The notes: generated by a model not told the origin, from the sequence alone. Positions 36,567-46,257 are shown, counted from the stretch's first letter. The stretch is DNA of 64,000 nucleotides from Pseudomonas sp. GD03919 (GCF_029814935.1 NZ_CP104582.1:1488001-1552000); one strand, 5' to 3'. Program-made: numbers and translations.

Positions 36567-37484
36567 ATGCGCGAACGCAAAGCCTGGCTGATACTGCATG
36601 GCAAGCAGGCGCTGAACGCTGATGTGAGGGCCGCCGTGAACCGCCTGCGCGAGCACGGCTGGGAGCTGGCCGTGCGCTTGACCTGGGAGGGCGGTGATGC
36701 CGAACGGCTGGTGCATGAGGGGCTGGCAGCCGGTTATCCGACGCTGATCGCCGGCGGCGGCGATGGCACCCTGCGTGATGTGGTCGAGGCCATGGTCAAG
36801 GCCCGCAGCGACGCCAGCCTGGCACTGCTGCCGCTGGGGACGGCCAATGACTTTGCGCACGCGGCAGGTGTGCCGCTGACCCCGGCTGCCGCACTGGCAT
36901 TGCTCGAGACGCAAGCGCATGCGGTGGATATCGGCATGGCCGGCGAGCGTGCTTTCCTCAATATGGCGACGGGAGGTTTTGGTTCCAGCGTCACGGCCAA
37001 TACGTCGGAAGACCTCAAGAAAGTCCTCGGTGGCGCCGCCTATCTGCTGACCGGGCTCAGCCGCTTTGCCGAAGTGCGCGCGGCAGCCGGTCATTTTCAT
37101 GGGCCTGGCTTCGAGTGGCAGGGGGAATTTCTTGCCCTTGGTATTGGCAATGGCCGCCAGGCCGGCGGCGGGCATGTGCTGTGTCCGAATGCCGTCATCA
37201 ATGATGGCCTGCTCGATGTCTGTATCGTGCCCGCCGCGCAGGATGTGGTGGGCACCTTGGGCACGCTGTTGTCTGGCGGTATGCTGGGTTTGCAGAGCGT
37301 GGCCATCACTGCACGGCTGTCCTGGCTGGAAGTCGAGGCGTTGGAGGGGCTGGATCTGAATCTCGACGGCGAACCCATGGCAAGCACGCGCCTGCGTTTC
37401 TGCGCCGAGCCGGCTTGCTTGCGCCTGCATCTGCCGGCGCACTCGCCCTTGCTCGCTGGCCAGGGGCATGGGGCTGATGCATGA
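36567..37484 (+). CDS. yegS: YegS-like lipid kinase
   Basis: 305 residues, diacylglycerol-kinase catalytic fold. The nucleotide-binding motif LIAGGGDGTLRDVVEAM is near residue 60, LPLGTANDFAHAAGVP near 90 and VDIGMAGERAFLNMATGGFG near 122. The C-terminal NDGLLDVCIVP and NLDGEP motifs are standard. YegS phosphorylates lipids such as phosphatidylglycerol in vitro. The ATG at 36567 has AAGGAG upstream; the open frame extends further up through AT-rich sequence that is not coding. Length matches E. coli YegS (299). Confidence 0.88.
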   Translation: MRERKAWLILHGKQALNADVRAAVNRLREHGWELAVRLTWEGGDAERLVHEGLAAGYPTLIAGGGDGTLRDVVEAMVKARSDASLALLPLGTANDFAHAAGVPLTPAAALALLETQAHAVDIGMAGERAFLNMATGGFGSSVTANTSEDLKKVLGGAAYLLTGLSRFAEVRAAAGHFHGPGFEWQGEFLALGIGNGRQAGGGHVLCPNAVINDGLLDVCIVPAAQDVVGTLGTLLSGGMLGLQSVAITARLSWLEVEALEGLDLNLDGEPMASTRLRFCAEPACLRLHLPAHSPLLAGQGHGADA

Positions 37485-37634
37485 TGGCGCGATAATGGCA
37501 GGCTTCAGTTTGCCTACCCTGTGCCGATAGAGCAGGCAGAACCAAGTCCGTCTGACGTTTTGCAACACCGTACAACGAGCGCTGGCACTTCCTATAGATG
37601 GCCTAGACTCAATACATACACCCTGGAGTACATG

Positions 37635-38567
37635 ATGGCCAGCATCCTCGATTCAGTAGATCAACGTACGCAACTGGTCGGCGAGAACCGCCTGGAAATT
37701 CTCATGTTCCGCCTGGTCGGCCGGCAGTTGTTCGCCATCAACGTGTTCAAGGTGCAGGAAGTGCTGCAGATGCCCAAGCTGACGCTGATGCCGCAGCGTC
37801 ACCGCTTCGTCTGCGGTGTGGTCAACCTGCGTGGTCAGACCCTGCCAGTGATCGACCTGTCCCAGGCCATCGGCATGCGTCCGCTGGTACCGGATGAGCG
37901 CAGCACCATCATCGTCACCGAGTACAACCGCTCCGTGCAGGCCTTTCTGGTCGGCAGCGTCGACCGCATCCTCAACCTCAACTGGGAGTCGATCCAGCCA
38001 CCCCCCGGTGGCGCCGGGCGTCAGCATTACCTGACCGCCATCACCAAGGTCGACGAGCAGATCGTCGAGGTCATCGATGTGGAAAAAGTCCTGGCCGAGA
38101 TCGTGCCGATGAGCACCAAGGTCTCCGAGGAAAAACTCGCCGATCCGCTGCTGGAGAGGGCGCGCGGCCGTGAAGTGCTGCTGGTGGACGACTCCAGCGT
38201 GGCGCTGACTCAATTACGCGACACCCTCTCGCAACTGGGTATTCGCCCTCATATGGCCAGTGACGGCCTGAAGGCACTCAACCTGCTGAAAAGCTGGGCT
38301 GATACCGGCGAGGTGATGACCGACAAGCTGTTGATGATCTTCACCGATGCCGAAATGCCCGAGATGGACGGTTATCGCCTGACCAGCGAGATTCGCAACG
38401 ACCCGCGCCTCGAGGACCTCCACGTCGTCCTGCATACCTCGCTGTCGGGCAGCTTCAACGAGGCCATGGTGAAGAAAGTCGGTTGCGACAACTTTCTCTC
38501 CAAGTTTCAGCCGGACAAGCTGGTTGACGTGGTGCGGCAGCGTCTGGCTCTGGACGAACCCAGCTAA
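37635..38567 (+). CDS. cheV: Chemotaxis protein CheV (CheW fused to receiver)
   Basis: 310 residues. The N-terminal CheW domain (about 10-165: RLEILMFRLVGRQLFAINVF, VCGVVNLRGQTLPVIDLS) couples receptors to CheA. The C-terminal receiver domain (about 180-305) has the acidic pair VDDSS, the phospho-acceptor Asp in MIFTDAEMPEMDG and Thr/Lys positions in VVLHTS and NFLSKFQP. MASILDSVDQRTQLVGENRL is the usual CheV start; GGAG precedes it. An adjacent ATG one codon up is equally possible. It stands away from other che genes, as common for CheV. Confidence 0.92.
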   Translation: MASILDSVDQRTQLVGENRLEILMFRLVGRQLFAINVFKVQEVLQMPKLTLMPQRHRFVCGVVNLRGQTLPVIDLSQAIGMRPLVPDERSTIIVTEYNRSVQAFLVGSVDRILNLNWESIQPPPGGAGRQHYLTAITKVDEQIVEVIDVEKVLAEIVPMSTKVSEEKLADPLLERARGREVLLVDDSSVALTQLRDTLSQLGIRPHMASDGLKALNLLKSWADTGEVMTDKLLMIFTDAEMPEMDGYRLTSEIRNDPRLEDLHVVLHTSLSGSFNEAMVKKVGCDNFLSKFQPDKLVDVVRQRLALDEPS

Positions 38568-38641
38568 CCCCATCATCCCGAGTGCTTGTGAGCATCACCA
38601 TCAGCTCGTATAACGGCATTTTGCCGACAGGAAGCTGACCC

Positions 38642-39448
38642 ATGCCGAGTCTCTCGGGGCTGTACCGTTATCCGCTCAAGTCTGGCCGTGGCGAGATTCT
38701 GCAGCGCAGCGCCGTCGATGGCCTAGGCCTGCAGGGCGACAGGCGCTGGATGCTGGTCGATACCGACAGTGGGCGCTTCATCACCCAGCGCCTGTTGCCG
38801 CAGATGAGCCAGTTGAGCGCGCTGTACGATGCGCGTGGTGGCCTGACGCTCAGCGCACCTGGCCGTGACGATTTGTCCGTGGCGCTGCCTGACCCCGAGC
38901 AAAACCTGCGTGGCGTCATCGTCTGGCGCGACACCCTGCGCGTGCCGGATGCCGGTGATGAAGCCGCTGAGTGGCTCAGTGCTCTGCTCGGCAAGCCCTG
39001 TCGTCTGGTGCAGGTGCCGGAAGGGCGTACCCGCCAGGTCGATACTGCCTATGCCCGGCCCGGTGACCGCGTGGCCTTTGCCGATGGCTTCCCGTTGTTG
39101 CTGATCAGCCAGGCCTCGCTGGACGATCTGTCTCAGCGTGTGGGGCAGCCGCTGTCAATGCTGCGTTTCCGCCCCAACCTGGTCGTCACCGGCACCGAGC
39201 CCTATGCCGAAGACAACTGGCAGCGCATTCGCATCGGTGACGTGGAGTTCGAGGTGGCCAAAGGCTGCTCGCGTTGCATCCTCACCACCATCGACCCACA
39301 GACCGGCGAGCGCAACGCCGAGCGCGAGCCGTTGGCCACGCTCAAGACCTATCGGGAACGCGACGGTGATGTGTTTTTCGGACAGAACCTGTTGCCGCGC
39401 GGTGTCGGCGAGTTGCAGCTGGGCATGACGGTGGAAGTGCTGGAATAG
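38642..39448 (+). CDS. MOSC-domain protein (YcbX-like)
   Basis: 268 residues. An N-terminal MOSC beta-barrel domain (LSGLYRYPLKSGRGEILQR, GLGLQGDRRWMLVD) precedes the MOSC domain with the conserved cysteine in EVAKGCSRCILTTIDPQTGE near residue 205. Such proteins bind the molybdenum cofactor and reduce N-hydroxylated compounds (YcbX, mARC type). YcbX of E. coli has an extra ferredoxin domain that is absent here. A bidirectional terminator follows. Confidence 0.85.
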   Translation: MPSLSGLYRYPLKSGRGEILQRSAVDGLGLQGDRRWMLVDTDSGRFITQRLLPQMSQLSALYDARGGLTLSAPGRDDLSVALPDPEQNLRGVIVWRDTLRVPDAGDEAAEWLSALLGKPCRLVQVPEGRTRQVDTAYARPGDRVAFADGFPLLLISQASLDDLSQRVGQPLSMLRFRPNLVVTGTEPYAEDNWQRIRIGDVEFEVAKGCSRCILTTIDPQTGERNAEREPLATLKTYRERDGDVFFGQNLLPRGVGELQLGMTVEVLE

Positions 39449-39464
39449 CGGGGCGGATTTCATA

Positions 39465-39501
39465 GAAAGCCCCGATCAGACGCTGTCTGATCGGGGCTTT
39501 C
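39465..39501. terminator. Bidirectional terminator between the MOSC gene and slt
   Basis: GAAAGCCCCGATCAGA-CGCTG-TCTGATCGGGGCTTTC, a perfect 16-bp stem with A and T tracts; it serves both convergent genes. Confidence 0.9.
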
Positions 39502-39504
39502 GTT

Positions 39505-41433
39505 TTACTGGTCGTCGAAGAAACGCTCGTTCCACGCCACCAGCGGATGGGGTGCGCCCAGCTTCTGGCTGTAGATCACCGAGTAGGACAGCACGTTCTG
39601 CACGTACTGGCGGGTTTCGTCGAAGGGAATGTTTTCCACCCAGACGTCGTAACTCAGGTGATTGGCGCCGCGTAGCCACTGGCGCACACGACCGGGGCCG
39701 GCGTTGTAGGCAGCCGAGGCGAGCACGCGGTTGCCGTTGAACTGGCCGTATACCTGGCTCAGGTAGGCGGCGCCCAGCTGGATGTTGGTGTCCGGGTTGA
39801 GCGCCTGCTGCGGTGAGGCCAGGGGAATGCCGAACCTGCGTGCAGTTTCCTTGGCGGTGGCTGGCATCAGTTGCATCAGGCCCATGGCGCCGGCATGCGA
39901 GCGTGCGTCGGCCATGAAGGCACTTTCCTGGCGGGTGATGGCGAACACCCAGCTCGAGTGCAGATCACGGCGCTTGGCTTCGCGCACCAGCTCGTTGCGG
40001 TGGGCCATGGGGAAGCGCACTTCCAGATCGTCCCAGTACTGGGCCTGGCTGATGGTGCGGATAGCCGGGAAATACCACTCCATTTCGTAAGCCAGGCGCG
40101 CCTGGGCGACCAGTTCGTCACGGCTGAACAGGCGGCTGACGTGATACCACTCGCGGCGCCCGTCGACGATCTGGCCACGTGCGTGAAACTCCATGGCGCG
40201 CTTGATGCCGGCGGTATTACGGACTTTTTGCACCACCCTGGAATCGAGGGCCAGAGGCTGGTTGTTCAGTGCATAAGGCGCATTGACCTTGTCAGCCGCC
40301 ATGAAGCCGTAGAAGTCTCGCTCCTTGGCCAGCGCCTGGAACAGCGCCGCCGGCTGCTGACTGTTGGGTTGCGCCAGTTGCAGGCTACGTGCATTCCAGT
40401 AGCGCCAGCGGTTGCTGCTGGCCAGGTCGGCAGGCATGCGTTGGGTCAGCTGATGGGCTTCATCCCAGCGGCCATGGCGCAGCAACAGACGCGCACGCCA
40501 CTCGCTGACGGTGTTGTCACGCAACTGCGGGTCATACTTGGCCATGACCTGCAAGCCGCGCAGGTCGAAGCGCTGTGCCAGGCGCAGGCCGATCTGGCGG
40601 GCAATGGCGACTTGTTCATCCGCAGAAAACTGCATGCGCTGGGCATAGCCATCGAGCAGGGCCAGAGCATCTTCCGGGCTCTGCCGGGCCAGGCGACGCA
40701 GACCCAGGCCGACCACGTCGCTCATGGCCGCATCGGCGGGCGCGAAGCGTGCGGTGTTTTTCAGCAGTTGCGGCTTCTGCGCCACTTCGACCATCAGCTT
40801 GCCGCGTTCAGCGAGCGTCGGCATGCCTTTGATCAGGAAGTTGGCCAGGCCGTAGTTGCCGCTTTCCACCGCCAGCTTGGTGCGTTGCCAGCGACGCTGC
40901 TCGGTAAGCTGGCCATTGGCGGCCCAGCGTTCGAACAACGGATCACAGGCATTGGGCTGGGACTTGCCAACCAGCCAGAGCTTTTCGGCAGTGGCGTTGC
41001 CTTCGGCGGTCAGGCCGTGACTCATCTGATACTGACCATACAGGCAGTCCAGTTCGGTGAAGTTGAGCGCCGGGTCGTAATGGTCGAGAAAGGGTTTCCA
41101 TTCGCCACGCTCGGCCAGCCAGCGTAGCCAACGCAGTTTCATCCAGTTGGCCTGGGGCAGGTCGCCATGCTCGGCAAGAAACTTCTCGATTTCGGCGTTG
41201 CTGGCCGACTTGAGACGGTTGGTCAACTCGTCGTAGGCCAGATGTGGAGTCAGCGGGTAGTCGCGCAGGGCGCTGGCGTACTGGCGGTAAGGGCCGCTAT
41301 CGCCCTTGGCCAGGGCACGCTTGGCCTCATCGTAGTACTGACGCTGTTGGGCGAGGCTGGCGGCTTCGACACTGGTGATACCGGTGGCGGTAAGAATCAG
41401 GCAGGAAACTACAGAGAGAAAGCGACTACGCAT
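39505..41433 (-). CDS. slt: Soluble lytic murein transglycosylase
   Basis: 642 residues. Periplasmic enzyme cleaving peptidoglycan glycan strands to 1,6-anhydro-muropeptides. The signal peptide is MRSRFLSVVSCLILTATGIT to about residue 28. A long alpha-superhelical ring domain covers roughly 30-440, and the C-terminal lysozyme-like domain has the catalytic Glu in FAITRQESAFMADARSHAGA near 490, then GLMQLMPATAKETARRFG and YNAGPGRVRQWL. The ATG at 41433 gives the signal peptide directly and has GGAA upstream. Length matches E. coli Slt70 (645). Confidence 0.92.
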   Translation of the reverse strand: MRSRFLSVVSCLILTATGITSVEAASLAQQRQYYDEAKRALAKGDSGPYRQYASALRDYPLTPHLAYDELTNRLKSASNAEIEKFLAEHGDLPQANWMKLRWLRWLAERGEWKPFLDHYDPALNFTELDCLYGQYQMSHGLTAEGNATAEKLWLVGKSQPNACDPLFERWAANGQLTEQRRWQRTKLAVESGNYGLANFLIKGMPTLAERGKLMVEVAQKPQLLKNTARFAPADAAMSDVVGLGLRRLARQSPEDALALLDGYAQRMQFSADEQVAIARQIGLRLAQRFDLRGLQVMAKYDPQLRDNTVSEWRARLLLRHGRWDEAHQLTQRMPADLASSNRWRYWNARSLQLAQPNSQQPAALFQALAKERDFYGFMAADKVNAPYALNNQPLALDSRVVQKVRNTAGIKRAMEFHARGQIVDGRREWYHVSRLFSRDELVAQARLAYEMEWYFPAIRTISQAQYWDDLEVRFPMAHRNELVREAKRRDLHSSWVFAITRQESAFMADARSHAGAMGLMQLMPATAKETARRFGIPLASPQQALNPDTNIQLGAAYLSQVYGQFNGNRVLASAAYNAGPGRVRQWLRGANHLSYDVWVENIPFDETRQYVQNVLSYSVIYSQKLGAPHPLVAWNERFFDDQ

Positions 41434-41668
41434 GGCATTTCCAAGAGAAGCAGAGGTAAGGGGCAACACGATCCGTGTCGTTGCATACCTCTAGCTTAGC
41501 CCTTCACAAGGGCGCGGTGAATGCCGTCGGAGCAGATGGACACATGCGGCAAAAATGCGCCTGCCTGCACCGATGGGGGTGTTGGCGCTGCACCTGCTGC
41601 CTCGGCGGAAACGGCAACAGCCGGTTTGCATCTCGGGTAGAATGCGCCGCCTGTTTCCGGAGATGCCC

Positions 41669-43594
41669 ATGACCCTGCTCAAGTTTGCCGATGTTTCCCT
41701 CGCCTATGGCGCCATGCCCCTGCTCGATGGAGTGTCCTGGCAGATCGCACGGGGTGAGCGGGTGTGCATCATCGGCCGCAATGGCACCGGTAAATCGAGC
41801 ATGCTCAAGCTGGTCAAGGGCGAGCAGATGGCCGATGACGGCGAAATCTGGCGTGCGCCCGGGCTGAAGATCGGTGAGTTGCCGCAGGAACTGCCGCGTG
41901 CCGACGAGCGCACCGTATTCGACGTGGTGGCCGAAGGCCTGGCTGGTGTTGGCGAGTTGCTGGCGCGCTATCACCACCTGGCGCAGAACATTCACGGCGA
42001 TGATGACCTCGAACAACTGATGCACGTGCAGCAGGAGCTGGAAGCTAAAGACGGCTGGCGCCTGCAGCAACTGGTCGACAGCACCCTCAGTCGCCTGCAG
42101 TTGCCGGCCGACAAGACCCTGGCCGAACTCTCCGGGGGCTGGCGCCGCCGCGTGCTGCTGGCTCAGGCGCTGGTGTCCGAGCCGGATTTGCTGCTGCTCG
42201 ATGAGCCCACCAACCACCTGGACATCGGTGCCATCGCCTGGCTGGAAGAGGCGCTGAAGGACTTTGGCGGCGCCGTGCTGTTCATCACCCACGACCGCTC
42301 CTTCCTGCAGAACCTGGCCACGCGCATCCTCGAACTGGATCGCGGCGGCCTGATCGACTGGAACGGCGACTACGCCAGCTTCCTGGTGCACAAGGAGCAG
42401 CAACTGGCTGCCGAGGAAACTGCCAACGCCTTGTTCGACAAGCGTCTGGCCCAGGAAGAAGTGTGGATTCGTCAGGGCATCAAGGCCCGTCGCACCCGTA
42501 ACGAAGGGCGCGTACGCGCGCTCAAGGCCATGCGCGCCGAACGTGCCGAGCGCCGTGAACGCCAGGGCAAGGCGACCATCGCCCTGGAAACCGCGGACAA
42601 GTCCGGCAAGCAGGTGATGGTGGCAGAGAACGTCAGCTTCGCTCACGCCGGTGGCCCCTTCCTGGTCAAGGACTTCTCCATGGTCCTGCAGCGTGGTGAC
42701 CGTATCGGCCTGCTTGGCGCCAACGGTACCGGCAAGACCACCCTGCTCAAGCTGTTGCTCGGTGACCTGCAGCCCACCAGCGGCAGCATCGAGGTGGGCA
42801 CCAAACTGGAAGTGGCGTATTTCGACCAATTACGTCACCAGCTCGAGCCGGAAAAGACAGTGATCGACAACGTCGCCGAAGGCCGCGATTTCATCACTAT
42901 CGACGGCCAGAACCGTCATGTACTGAGCTATCTGGGCGATTTCCTGTTCAGCCCGCAGCGTGCGCGTACACCGGTCAAGGCGCTGTCCGGCGGAGAGCGG
43001 GCACGACTATTGCTCGCCAAGTTGTTCAGCAAGCCGGCCAACCTGCTGGTGCTGGACGAACCGACCAACGACCTGGACGTAGAAACCTTAGAACTGCTCG
43101 AAGAGGTGCTGCTCAACTTCCCTGGCACCGTGCTGATGGTCAGCCACGACCGTGCCTTCCTCGACAACGTGGTCACCAGTACGCTGGTCTTCGAGGGTGA
43201 CGGCAAGGTGCGCGAGTATGTCGGCGGTTATCAGGACTGGCTGCGCCAGGGCGGTTCGCCGCGCCTGCTCGGCGTGGGTGAGAGCAAATCCGGCAAGGCC
43301 GAGCTGGCCACGGCCATCGTCGAAGTGCCGGCCCCGGCCGCAGTGGCTCCCGTTCAGGAGAACGCAGAGCCTGCGAAGAAGAAACTAAGCTACAAGCTGC
43401 AGCGCGAACTGGAAGCGATCCCAGGGCAGATCGATGCCCTGGAGCAGGAAATGGCCTCGGTACAGGAGCAGGTGTCCGATCCTGCCTTCTATCAGCAGCC
43501 GGTGCAGGTCACCACGCAAGTATTGGCGCGTCTCGAGCGCTTGCAGAAGGAAATGGACGCGTTGCTCGAGCGCTGGGCAGAGCTGGAAGACTGA
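41669..43594 (+). CDS. uup: ABC-F ATPase Uup
   Basis: 641 residues, soluble ABC-F protein with two ATPase domains and no membrane part; Uup acts on ribosomes or DNA intermediates and lowers precise transposon excision in E. coli. Walker A motifs are GRNGTGKSSMLK and GANGTGKTTLLK; signatures are LSGGWRRRVLLAQAL and LSGGERARLLLAKL; Walker B motifs are LLLLDEPTNHLDI and LLVLDEPTNDLDV. The linker holds charged RRTRNEGRVRALKAMRAER, and the C-terminal coiled coil (from about 565) is typical of Uup. The ATG at 41669 has GGAG upstream. Confidence 0.9.
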   Translation: MTLLKFADVSLAYGAMPLLDGVSWQIARGERVCIIGRNGTGKSSMLKLVKGEQMADDGEIWRAPGLKIGELPQELPRADERTVFDVVAEGLAGVGELLARYHHLAQNIHGDDDLEQLMHVQQELEAKDGWRLQQLVDSTLSRLQLPADKTLAELSGGWRRRVLLAQALVSEPDLLLLDEPTNHLDIGAIAWLEEALKDFGGAVLFITHDRSFLQNLATRILELDRGGLIDWNGDYASFLVHKEQQLAAEETANALFDKRLAQEEVWIRQGIKARRTRNEGRVRALKAMRAERAERRERQGKATIALETADKSGKQVMVAENVSFAHAGGPFLVKDFSMVLQRGDRIGLLGANGTGKTTLLKLLLGDLQPTSGSIEVGTKLEVAYFDQLRHQLEPEKTVIDNVAEGRDFITIDGQNRHVLSYLGDFLFSPQRARTPVKALSGGERARLLLAKLFSKPANLLVLDEPTNDLDVETLELLEEVLLNFPGTVLMVSHDRAFLDNVVTSTLVFEGDGKVREYVGGYQDWLRQGGSPRLLGVGESKSGKAELATAIVEVPAPAAVAPVQENAEPAKKKLSYKLQRELEAIPGQIDALEQEMASVQEQVSDPAFYQQPVQVTTQVLARLERLQKEMDALLERWAELED

Positions 43595-43612
43595 CGAAGG
43601 AACGACCGGGCA

Positions 43613-44299
43613 ATGGCCATCGAGTACCGCATTACTCTCGACGACAATCATCAGTTCAGCTACCGGATCGAGCTGAATCGCGAATATGACCCCGCGCAGG
43701 CGCAACAGGCTCCGGCCTGGACGCGCCTCGGGCATCAGCAATGCAGCAATTGTCCGCTGAGCCGCGAGCAGTTCAGCCATTGTCCGGCTGCTGTGGATCT
43801 GCATCGGGTAATCGAGGATTTTCGTGGCTTGCCGGCGTTCAAGAAAGCCAGCGTCTGGGTGCGCACGCCAGAGCGTGAGTACACCAAGCATGTCGGTCTG
43901 GAAGAGGGGCTGCGTGCGCTGCTCGGAGTGATCATGGCTACCAGCGCCTGCCCGGTGCTGGCACGCCTGAAACCCATGGCGCAGCAGCATCTGCCGTTTG
44001 CCAATAATCAGGAATTCATCCTGCGTGCAGTGTCGCTGTATCTCACACGACAGTATTTCAACATGCGTGAGGGGCGCTTGGCCGATTGGGAGTTGAAGGG
44101 ACTGGTACGTCTGTTTCAGCAACTGAAGCTGGTCAATCAGGCTTTCTGGCAGCGCATTCACGATACCTGTGAAGGCGACTCCAATCTCAAGGCCTTTCTC
44201 ACCTTCTTTTCGATGTCGTCGAGCATGACGGTGTCGCTGGAGACCCAGCTGCAGAAGATTCGCCCGCAAGTCATGAGCGCGGGCGATTCCTTCGAGTAA
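43613..44299 (+). CDS. Conserved protein of unknown function with Cys cluster
   Basis: 228 residues, no signal peptide or membrane segment. A possible metal site near residue 44 reads QQCSNCPLSREQFSHCP (C-X2-C-X8-C). The rest is predicted mostly helical with no motif I recognise. It follows uup by 18 bases, so they are likely co-transcribed. The family seems common next to uup in Pseudomonas, but I cannot name a function. Confidence 0.75.
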   Translation: MAIEYRITLDDNHQFSYRIELNREYDPAQAQQAPAWTRLGHQQCSNCPLSREQFSHCPAAVDLHRVIEDFRGLPAFKKASVWVRTPEREYTKHVGLEEGLRALLGVIMATSACPVLARLKPMAQQHLPFANNQEFILRAVSLYLTRQYFNMREGRLADWELKGLVRLFQQLKLVNQAFWQRIHDTCEGDSNLKAFLTFFSMSSSMTVSLETQLQKIRPQVMSAGDSFE

Positions 44300-44377
44300 G
44301 ACAATGGCGACCTGCGCAGGGGCGCCGTGCGCAGGGAGTCGCCAGGCTGCCCGTGCCCTGTCCGGTGCGTTTGGCTT

Positions 44378-44818
44378 TTAAACGCCTTTCTTCAGGCGTA
44401 CTGCGAGCACATCGCAGGGCGCGCCGTGCAGTACGTCATTGGCGGTCGAGCCCAGCAACAGCGCCAGGCCGTGGCGGCCATGGCTGCCGACCACGATCAG
44501 GTCGCAACCCTGTTCTTCGGTCAGTCGGTGAATTTCCTGGCGCGGTTGCCCGTAGGCCAGGTGACGCTGATCAGCGGTGAGTTCCGGGTACTTGTCGGTA
44601 AAGCTGTCCAGGCGCTCGCGTGCCTGCTCGAACTGTTGTTGCTGCAGCATCGACAGATCCATCGGCACGTCACCACCGAAGGCCATGGCCATGGGTTCGA
44701 CGATATGCACCAGAGACATCTTGGCGCCACTGGCCTTCGCCAGCTTCTGCGCACGTGTCACGACAGGGTCGCATTCCTCGGTCAGGTCGACGGCGACCAG
44801 AATGTGCTGGTAGGGCAT
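44378..44818 (-). CDS. Universal stress protein (UspA family)
   Basis: 146 residues, one Usp domain. The N-terminal strand HILVAVDLTEECDPVVTRAQ and the C-terminal ATP-binding loop VVGSHGRHGLALLLGSTAND (G-X2-G-X8/9-G-S/T pattern) are clear, so it is of the ATP-binding kind. The ribosome site AAGGAGGAG lies upstream of 44818. It stands alone between convergent and tandem neighbours. Confidence 0.9.
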   Translation of the reverse strand: MPYQHILVAVDLTEECDPVVTRAQKLAKASGAKMSLVHIVEPMAMAFGGDVPMDLSMLQQQQFEQARERLDSFTDKYPELTADQRHLAYGQPRQEIHRLTEEQGCDLIVVGSHGRHGLALLLGSTANDVLHGAPCDVLAVRLKKGV

Positions 44819-44902
44819 GGGGAACTCCTCCTTAAGGGGGCAAATGGCTCTGTCTCAAGTATGGCCCCATTGTGTGGGATAGGGCGACTGGTCGTGAAAA
44901 AG

Positions 44903-44932
44903 GCAAAGAAAAGCCCGGTGCTAGCACCGGGC
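44903..44932 (-). terminator. Terminator downstream of the secreted protein gene
   Basis: GCCCGGTGCTAGCACCGGGC, a perfect palindrome; read on the minus strand it is followed by TTTTCTTTG. Confidence 0.8.
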
Positions 44933-44967
44933 AAGAGTTGGGCCAGGCAGGCCGGAAACATGGAGCA

Positions 44968-45789
44968 TCAGTGTTGGTTGGTGGCGTACTGGGCGGCAAC
45001 GGCTTCCAGGCCTTCGATGATGCTGTCGGAATACTTGCTGATCAGGAAAGGTACGGTGTTTTCGTTGTAGTTGCGCAGGGATTTCTCGATGTAACGCCAT
45101 TTGGTGCCGATGGAGTTCAGGGCCGCATTGATCTCCGGGGTGTTCTGCTGGGCGGCGCTGAGGTTGTTCAGCTTGCTGGCGAATTCGCCGGCAAGCTCGT
45201 CGATGGCGCGTTCTTCACCGCCGCCGAAGAAGCTGGCGCCGACCGAGGCACTGCGTGAAGCGTAGTCCAGAGCGATATTCTGCATCAGCAGGCTCTGCTC
45301 ACGGCTCTTCTGCGTCAGCTGCGGTACGCTGAAACCGCTTTCTTGCTGAATCTTCTGATACAGCTCCTGACCAATGGCCATGATGCGTTGGTTGTTCTCG
45401 GCCAGATCGGCGACGGGTTGCAGGTCGGTGAAGCCCTGGCTGCGCATGGCTTCCATCAGTGCCTGGAGCCCGCTGCGATAACTTTGCCAATTGGTTTGCA
45501 GCTGCGCGCGTAGCGCCTTGCTTGCATCGCCGGGCATTTCGCCCAGGCCGTCCAGGTGCGATTGGCCTTCCTGAAGGGACTCGCTAATCATTCGTGCGTA
45601 GCGCTGATCGCCTTCCATGCCGTTATACATGTAGAAGTGGCCCAGGCTTTTCTGGGTTGCCAGGCGCAGTTGGTGCAGACGCAGCAGATCATCGGCTGGC
45701 GCAGCGCTGAGCAAGGTGGAGGAGAGCGACGTGAAGACGAAAAGGAGCAGGGCGCTCAGGGGAAATGCAAGCGAACGGCGGCTCGACAT
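44968..45789 (-). CDS. Secreted helical protein of unknown function (PilJ-N-like?)
   Basis: 273 residues. The signal peptide runs to about residue 30 (ALLLFVFTSLSSTLLSA), the rest is strongly helical without Cys pairs or a membrane helix. The arrangement of helices (LLRLHQLRLATQKSLGHFY, NWQSYRSGLQALMEAM) recalls periplasmic four-helix sensing domains such as PilJ-N, but no motif proves it. GGAG precedes the ATG at 45789; an ATG seven codons up is less likely. It has its own terminator and is unlinked to its neighbours. Confidence 0.7.
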   Translation of the reverse strand: MSSRRSLAFPLSALLLFVFTSLSSTLLSAAPADDLLRLHQLRLATQKSLGHFYMYNGMEGDQRYARMISESLQEGQSHLDGLGEMPGDASKALRAQLQTNWQSYRSGLQALMEAMRSQGFTDLQPVADLAENNQRIMAIGQELYQKIQQESGFSVPQLTQKSREQSLLMQNIALDYASRSASVGASFFGGGEERAIDELAGEFASKLNNLSAAQQNTPEINAALNSIGTKWRYIEKSLRNYNENTVPFLISKYSDSIIEGLEAVAAQYATNQH

Positions 45790-46257
45790 TGGCGACTCCG
45801 TGTGGCCCATCGTGGGGCTCGATTTGTTTTTGTATTGCCTTCAGGTGGCGCTGTGCCAGCTGAAAGTGAGACGACTGTACCCGCAGCGGGGCGATTTGGC
45901 TAGGCGCCTTGGCGTGTCTATACCAAGCAGGAAGACCCTCGCAATGGTGCGTTATTGACGCTGTTTATCGGATCCTGCTGGAGGCCACGAATGACCGGGC
46001 CTGCAGAAAAAGTCGGGAAATCGACGAAAAGAGGCTAATTGACAAGCGCAGGGTTTTCCCTGAAGGTGTGCACACCCAAATCAAACGGGCGTATGAATTG
46101 AGCGTTTGCCTTGTTAGGCGCGCCATTACAGCCCGAATATCGCGTCGGTGGGTGTGTCGTACCGATTGGGGCTATGCTTGTGCGGCGCTGCCGCGGGCTG
46201 GCCTGCCGGTTGGCTCCGATGTGTACTGTTCAGCTTCCATACCGTGGAGATCAGTTG
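45790..46257. other. Upstream region of fadB
   Basis: 468 bases between divergent genes. It holds a PsrA-like box (46082-46095). A 15-codon open frame at 45991-46038 with GGAGG upstream is the only small coding candidate. No other structure seen. Confidence 0.5.
46082..46095. promoter_or_regulatory. PsrA-like operator upstream of fadB
   Basis: CAAAC-GGGC-GTATG matches the PsrA pattern (C/G)AAAC-N4-GTTT(G/C) with one mismatch, 163 bases before the fadB start. fadBA is a known PsrA target in P. aeruginosa, and psrA itself lies 9 kb downstream. Confidence 0.45.

Noticed and set aside
46082-46108. CAAAC...GTTTG pair with a 17-base spacer upstream of fadB as a PsrA site
   Set aside because: The spacer is far longer than the N2-4 of PsrA sites; the CAAAC-N4-GTATG reading of the same half-site fits better.
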